A DNA stretch of 33,702 nt from CAYOLL01 sp964404765 [NCBI: uncultured Gemmatimonadota bacterium] (lineage in GTDB: Bacteria; 4572-55). Positions 30,096-33,702 of this stretch are shown piece by piece. The notes beneath the pieces are model-generated. The model searched no databases. It worked only from the letters and a program-made list of their open reading frames with translations, and was not told where the DNA came from. Position numbers and translations under genes: made by a program. Position 1 is the stretch's first letter; every line of letters begins with the position of its first letter. The DNA is taken from positions 1 through 33,702 of the forward strand of contig CAYOLL010000061.1 of NCBI GenBank assembly GCA_964404765.1, given 5' to 3'.

Positions 30096-32735
30096 CTACG
30101 TTCGGTAATTCTGTACCAATGTCTTTAGCCGCTGGCCCAGACTGCTTAGATCGTGGGCGCCGGATTCGACCTGGTGCATACTATCCATGTTCTGCATACT
30201 GGCCTGGCGAATACTCTCCATCGCCTGCACAACCTGATCAATGCCGATCATCTGTTCGTGGATGGACGTGGCGATTTGGGTCGAAGCCAGCGAGGCCTCG
30301 GACACGCTCCGGGCCAGCATCATGATCGCTTCGCCCGCCTGCGTTGATTGCTGCACGCCGGCCTCGACGGCCTTAGTGCCTTGTTCGGTGACCATCACCG
30401 CCGTGCCGGTTGCTTTTTGAATGTCGTTCAAAATCGTCCGGACTTGCGTGGTCGCCTTCTTCGACTGCTCGGCCAGGCTCTTGACTTCCTGAGCCACAAC
30501 GGCAAAGCCCTTGCCTTGCTCGCCGGCCTTGGCCGCCTCAATAGCGGCATTCACCGCCAGCAAGCTGGATTGATCGGCCAGATCGTTAACGGTGGCAATA
30601 ATCTCGCCAATGGCTTGGCTTTGCTCGCTCAGGTTGATGATGCTGGCGGCAATTGCTTCGATCTGCGCTTTAATCGTGTTCATCTTGTTGATGGTTTCTT
30701 CCGTGGCCTGCCGACCGGCCTGGGCAATCTGCACAACGCGCTGCGAATTTTCCGACACCTGCCGCGCTTTCTGGCTGGAGAGCTGGGCTGTCTGCCGGAC
30801 TTCCTCAATCGTCGTGGTGGTCTCGTTAACTGCCGTGGCCGTTTCCGATGAACTGGAGGCCAGTTGGGTCACCGAAACCGAAATTTGACTCGTGGCCGAA
30901 GCCAAAACATTAATGCCTTCCATAATTTCATGAATCTGTTGCTGCAAGGTCCCGGCCATTTCCGTCAGCGACTGGCCCAGAATATCTTTCTGTGAGCGCA
31001 CTTCCAGCTTAACCCGCAAATCGCCGCGAGCGATCTGCTGCGCCGCTTCCGTGACCTGACTAAAGGCCAAAACCAATTGCTGCAAAGCACGCGCCATCAC
31101 ATCGCGTTCCGAACGCACCCGAACCGTAACATTTGGGTCGCCTTGCGCAATTTGCTCGGTTACATAAATTGTTTCCTTAAGCGAGGCAATCATCTCCAAA
31201 AAGGCTTTGCCCAGCACATCCTTTTCCGAGCGCGGCGTGACGACGACAGAAATATCACCGGCGGCGATATGACCGGCCACATTGACCATTTCTGCCTGAG
31301 ATTCCACCATTTTTTTAAGCCGGCGGGCCAGTTTGCCAATTTCATCGGTCCGATTAAGGCCAGGCATTTGCACCGACAAATCGCCTTCGGCCACCCTCTC
31401 CGTGATTTCCATCATTTCCAGAATAGGATCGGCCATATTTCCAGCCATGAAAATGGATAACACCCCAACCCCGGCTAAAACCAGCACGGCGATCCCAAAA
31501 ATGGACCAGGCCAGATTGTGCGCCGACACTAAAACTTCGGCCAGGTCTATTTCGGCCAAAATCATCCATTTGACATCATTAAGATTTAACGGCGCATAAG
31601 CGCTGAGTACCGGCACGCCCCGATAATCATCTATAAGCCTGTTGCCTTCAAGGCCGCGAGCGGCTTCTTTCGCGCCGTCCGTCTCCACGTTTTTAACCAG
31701 AATCGTGCTGTTATAACGCTTGACATCTTGATCTTCCTTAGCAATATCCTCCAAGAAACGGGCATCGCTGCGCATTCTAAAATCTGAGCCGACCAGATAG
31801 CTTTCGCCGGACTCGCCCAAGCCGACCTTGAGCCATTGCCTGTCACTGGTCATAATCGTGTTGATTTTTTCGGATGAAATCTGATAAATCAACACCCCGA
31901 TCTTTTTAGCGCCGTCAAAAATCGGCGAGGCCACAAACGCAGCCGGTTTATGATAGGAAGGATCGTAAAATTCGTAGTCGGTCATCGTCGTAAAATTCGG
32001 GCTGTTGCTGTCGCGCGCAGTTTTATAAGCCCTGGCAATCACGGTATTTTGATGCGGGCCGTTCAACAAGTTGGTGGCAAAATCCGTTTCCTTATAGACC
32101 GTATAAACAATGTCGCCTTCTAAATTAACTAAAAAGATGTCGTAATAGCTGAATTGCTGCAAAAAATGGCGAAATTGCGGGTGGTACTTCCGATGCGCGC
32201 GATTGTAAGTAATAGCCTCTGTTGCCTCTTCCAGCGCGTCTTTATGTCCCAGCGGATTAGCGTTTTTGACTAAATATAAATATTGCAGCGCAATTGCAGC
32301 GTCGTTATCGGCTGGAAAATAGTTGGCGGCGTCGGTTAAGGGCGGTTTTATGTACTTGTTAAGCTCCGGTAGAAATGTTGCCGCATAAAAATTCTGCAAC
32401 TCTTTTTCATTTTCCTGAAGCTGTGCAGCGCTCAAATTGCGCTCGGTCACCACCGATTTATAAGCCTCATTCAAGTCCTTTAACGCCTGAACCGTCATCA
32501 AATTCTGGGCCATTGTGTTAGACTGCTTGTAGGTCGTGCTCAGAAAGTTCTCTATTTCATTTTTTTTGATTTCGCGGACGGAAACTAATTGGGCCATCGC
32601 CAGACGTTCCAGAGCATTCCGGGCAACCCAATAGCTGACCGAGCCCAGAATGATAATAATAATCAGCGCCATCATTAGAAAAGCAAAGAGCATCTTTCCT
32701 TTTAAACCGGCAAAAATTTTCAACAGTTTTCCCAT
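30096..32735 (-). CDS. Methyl-accepting chemotaxis protein with dCache-like sensor and four tandem HAMP domains
   Basis: The 879-residue receptor has membrane helix 1 at residues about 17-38 and a periplasmic region of about 365 residues. That region resembles a double Cache sensor ([20 protein letters not shown] and [20 protein letters not shown], then [16 protein letters not shown]). Membrane helix 2 lies near 408-428. Four HAMP-type repeats (about 430-640) precede the MA signalling domain with the [20 protein letters not shown] tip. AAGGA lies before the ATG at 32735. It is transcribed ahead of the other receptor with a 38-base gap and downstream of cheW. The ligand is unknown; Cache domains usually bind amino acids or organic acids. 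Confidence 0.95.
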   Translation of the reverse strand: MGKLLKIFAGLKGKMLFAFLMMALIIIIILGSVSYWVARNALERLAMAQLVSVREIKKNEIENFLSTTYKQSNTMAQNLMTVQALKDLNEAYKSVVTERNLSAAQLQENEKELQNFYAATFLPELNKYIKPPLTDAANYFPADNDAAIALQYLYLVKNANPLGHKDALEEATEAITYNRAHRKYHPQFRHFLQQFSYYDIFLVNLEGDIVYTVYKETDFATNLLNGPHQNTVIARAYKTARDSNSPNFTTMTDYEFYDPSYHKPAAFVASPIFDGAKKIGVLIYQISSEKINTIMTSDRQWLKVGLGESGESYLVGSDFRMRSDARFLEDIAKEDQDVKRYNSTILVKNVETDGAKEAARGLEGNRLIDDYRGVPVLSAYAPLNLNDVKWMILAEIDLAEVLVSAHNLAWSIFGIAVLVLAGVGVLSIFMAGNMADPILEMMEITERVAEGDLSVQMPGLNRTDEIGKLARRLKKMVESQAEMVNVAGHIAAGDISVVVTPRSEKDVLGKAFLEMIASLKETIYVTEQIAQGDPNVTVRVRSERDVMARALQQLVLAFSQVTEAAQQIARGDLRVKLEVRSQKDILGQSLTEMAGTLQQQIHEIMEGINVLASATSQISVSVTQLASSSSETATAVNETTTTIEEVRQTAQLSSQKARQVSENSQRVVQIAQAGRQATEETINKMNTIKAQIEAIAASIINLSEQSQAIGEIIATVNDLADQSSLLAVNAAIEAAKAGEQGKGFAVVAQEVKSLAEQSKKATTQVRTILNDIQKATGTAVMVTEQGTKAVEAGVQQSTQAGEAIMMLARSVSEASLASTQIATSIHEQMIGIDQVVQAMESIRQASMQNMDSMHQVESGAHDLSSLGQRLKTLVQNYRT

Positions 32736-32865
32736 GTTTTTATCCTTTTCGGAAAGCAGTACTTTGTTTAGATTAGACCTTCAAAGGTCAACATTTTTGT
32801 TTACAATTGGTTAGGAACATCGACTAAATAACTCTGGGTTTTGGAATAAATGCGCCGGATTGTGT

Positions 32866-32951
32866 GACCCTAAGGGTTTTTCTTTTTAACCCTTAGGGTC
32901 TGGCCTCCTCGGAACACACCCTAAGGGTTGAAGAGCAAAACCCTTAAGGGT
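32866..32951. repeat. Cluster of ACCCTAAGGGT palindromes between cheW and the receptor gene
   Basis: GACCCTAAGGGTT (32866-32878) pairs exactly with AACCCTTAGGGTC (32888-32900). A second weaker pair, ACACCCTAAGGGTT and ACCCTTAAGGGT, follows at 32917-32951. They lie in the 248-base gap between cheW and the first receptor. They could modulate read-through but have no T run typical of a terminator. Confidence 0.6.
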
Positions 32952-32983
32952 AAACTTATCCAAAGTTATTAAATTGACGTTCC

Positions 32984-33544
32984 TTACATTTGAACTTCCT
33001 CGTTAATCACAATATTTTTATCCGTTAAAATAGCAGAGGCATCCAGTATAATCAGCCGTTCTTCGGTTACCCCTTTTAAATATTGGGCCCGGATATCCGT
33101 CAGTGTCGGCAGTGCCGGCTGGATGTCTTTGAGCGGGATCGAGCGAACCCCGGTTACATTTTCGGCATAAACGGCAAACTCCATTTCGCTGGAATGCAGA
33201 ATAATGGCTTTGGGTAAACTGGCCAGCCCTTTTTCCGGCAAATCGAAGAATTTTTTGATGTCAATAATCGACAAAATCTGGCCGCGCACATTAATGACGC
33301 CGAGCACAAAGGACGGCACACAAGGCAGCCTGGCCAGATCTTTGATGGGAAAAACCTCCCGAATATAGATCATTTCAAGCGCATAATGCTCGTCGGCCAG
33401 CTCAAACTCCAGCACATGCAGAAATTCGTTGCTGTCCGGGGCGACCGGCCGTTCTTTAGCCAGCAGTTTGGCGCGTTCTTTGAGAATGCGCCGCTTGGTT
33501 TCCGAGGAGACCGTGCCGCCAGGGGATTGCGTTAGATTATCCAT
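32984..33544 (-). CDS. cheW: CheW chemotaxis adaptor with N-terminal extension
   Basis: The 186-residue protein links chemoreceptors to CheA kinase. The CheW fold spans residues about 42-175: LHVLEFELADEHYALEMIYI, REVFPIKDLARLPCVPSFVL, GVINVRGQILSIIDIKKFFD, PKAIILHSSEMEFAVYAENV and GVTEERLIILDASAIL. The conserved NVRGQ and the VxxI hydrophobic pattern are intact. About 40 charged residues (TKRRILKERAKLLAKERPVA) precede the domain, longer than in a minimal CheW. It heads the minus-strand run with the two receptor genes. No clear Shine-Dalgarno precedes ATG 33544. CheA, CheY, CheR and CheB are not in the window. Confidence 0.93.
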   Translation of the reverse strand: MDNLTQSPGGTVSSETKRRILKERAKLLAKERPVAPDSNEFLHVLEFELADEHYALEMIYIREVFPIKDLARLPCVPSFVLGVINVRGQILSIIDIKKFFDLPEKGLASLPKAIILHSSEMEFAVYAENVTGVRSIPLKDIQPALPTLTDIRAQYLKGVTEERLIILDASAILTDKNIVINEEVQM

Positions 33545-33623
33545 GGTTGATCCAGTGACTTTTAATTTCCATACCTAAAATAAAGAGCGTCTTGAAATTT
33601 TGGCTCATGGGATAAGATGGTAA

Positions 33624-33639
33624 AACCTTGCGAAGGCTT
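33624..33639. repeat. Short palindromic repeat (AACCTTGCGAAGGCTT)
   Basis: Another member of the short palindrome family, here upstream of cheW on the minus strand. It lies 12 bases before the MITE-like end at 33651. Confidence 0.5.
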
Positions 33640-33650
33640 AATTTGAAATT

Positions 33651-33702
33651 CTGTACTAGTCAACGACCTTTAGAACACTTTTTGTCGGTGTCATTCCGGT
33701 AT
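33651..33702. mobile_element. Left end of a second MITE-like element, cut by the window edge
   Basis: CTGTACTAGTCAACGACCT is identical to the end of the 26695-26836 element, followed by TAGAACACT-like sequence. TCGGTGTCATTCC near 33685 is shared with the palindromic element at 12198-12309. The right end is outside the window. Confidence 0.6.

Noticed and set aside
28276-30851. Two near-identical 167-codon plus-strand frames
   Set aside because: They are antisense to the identical MA domains of the two receptors; their similarity reflects the DNA repeat, not a gene.

Overview
The window is a chromosomal segment of mixed base composition from a Gram-negative bacterium. It encodes a TolC-type outer membrane factor, a lipoprotein membrane-fusion protein, poly-HAMP chemoreceptors, a very large Ser/Thr-kinase/sigma54 regulator, a bacterial Roco (LRR-Roc-COR) protein and a zinc-ribbon/membrane-peptidase fusion. 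Together these suggest the FCB neighbourhood or a related candidate phylum (Calditrichota/KSB1-like). That placement is an inference from gene content only. No rRNA, tRNA or CRISPR array was seen.

Layout. (1) 69-2417: a NarL-type two-component pair, kinase and LuxR-type response regulator, separated by a 193-bp MITE-like element. (2) 2583-4569, minus strand: two relics of one large ISP/Eco57I-type restriction-modification gene. Between them sits an AT-rich plus-strand toxin-antitoxin pair, a Panacea-like antitoxin followed by a PemK/MazF-like toxin. (3) 4670-11869, minus strand: one 2399-residue protein carrying a Ser/Thr kinase, a STAND-like ATPase, a long TPR array, GAF, a degenerate GGDEF, a second GAF, a sigma54 AAA+ domain and a Fis-type HTH. 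(4) 12107-12402: a tandem promoter-like repeat, a palindromic element and a TetR-type operator. (5) 12420-26564, all plus strand: a YbhGFSR-like drug-efflux locus made of a TetR repressor, membrane-fusion lipoprotein, ABC ATPase, TolC-like protein, second ABC ATPase and two ABC-2 permeases. Nearly every junction between these genes holds an addiction module or a gene relic. These are a HicB relic, DUF433/DUF5615, HTH/PIN, a broken RelBE, HicAB, a Roco gene, an orphan HicB, a Bro-N protein, two restriction-modification C-terminal relics, and a DUF4258/YgiT pair. (6) 26573-26836: palindromic repeats and a second MITE-like element. (7) 26840-33544, minus strand: cheW, two chemoreceptors with four HAMP domains each, and a TFIIB-zinc-ribbon/M50-like membrane protein.

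The most unusual structure is at 14754-16715. The translation-initiation region of the Roco gene, meaning its leader, start codon and first codons, occurs four times. The copies separate three small toxin-antitoxin modules, so each module follows a truncated or fused copy of the Roco start. The result looks like a cassette array of addiction modules built on a duplicated gene start, inside an efflux operon. How such an array arose is not explained by any mobile-element gene visible here.
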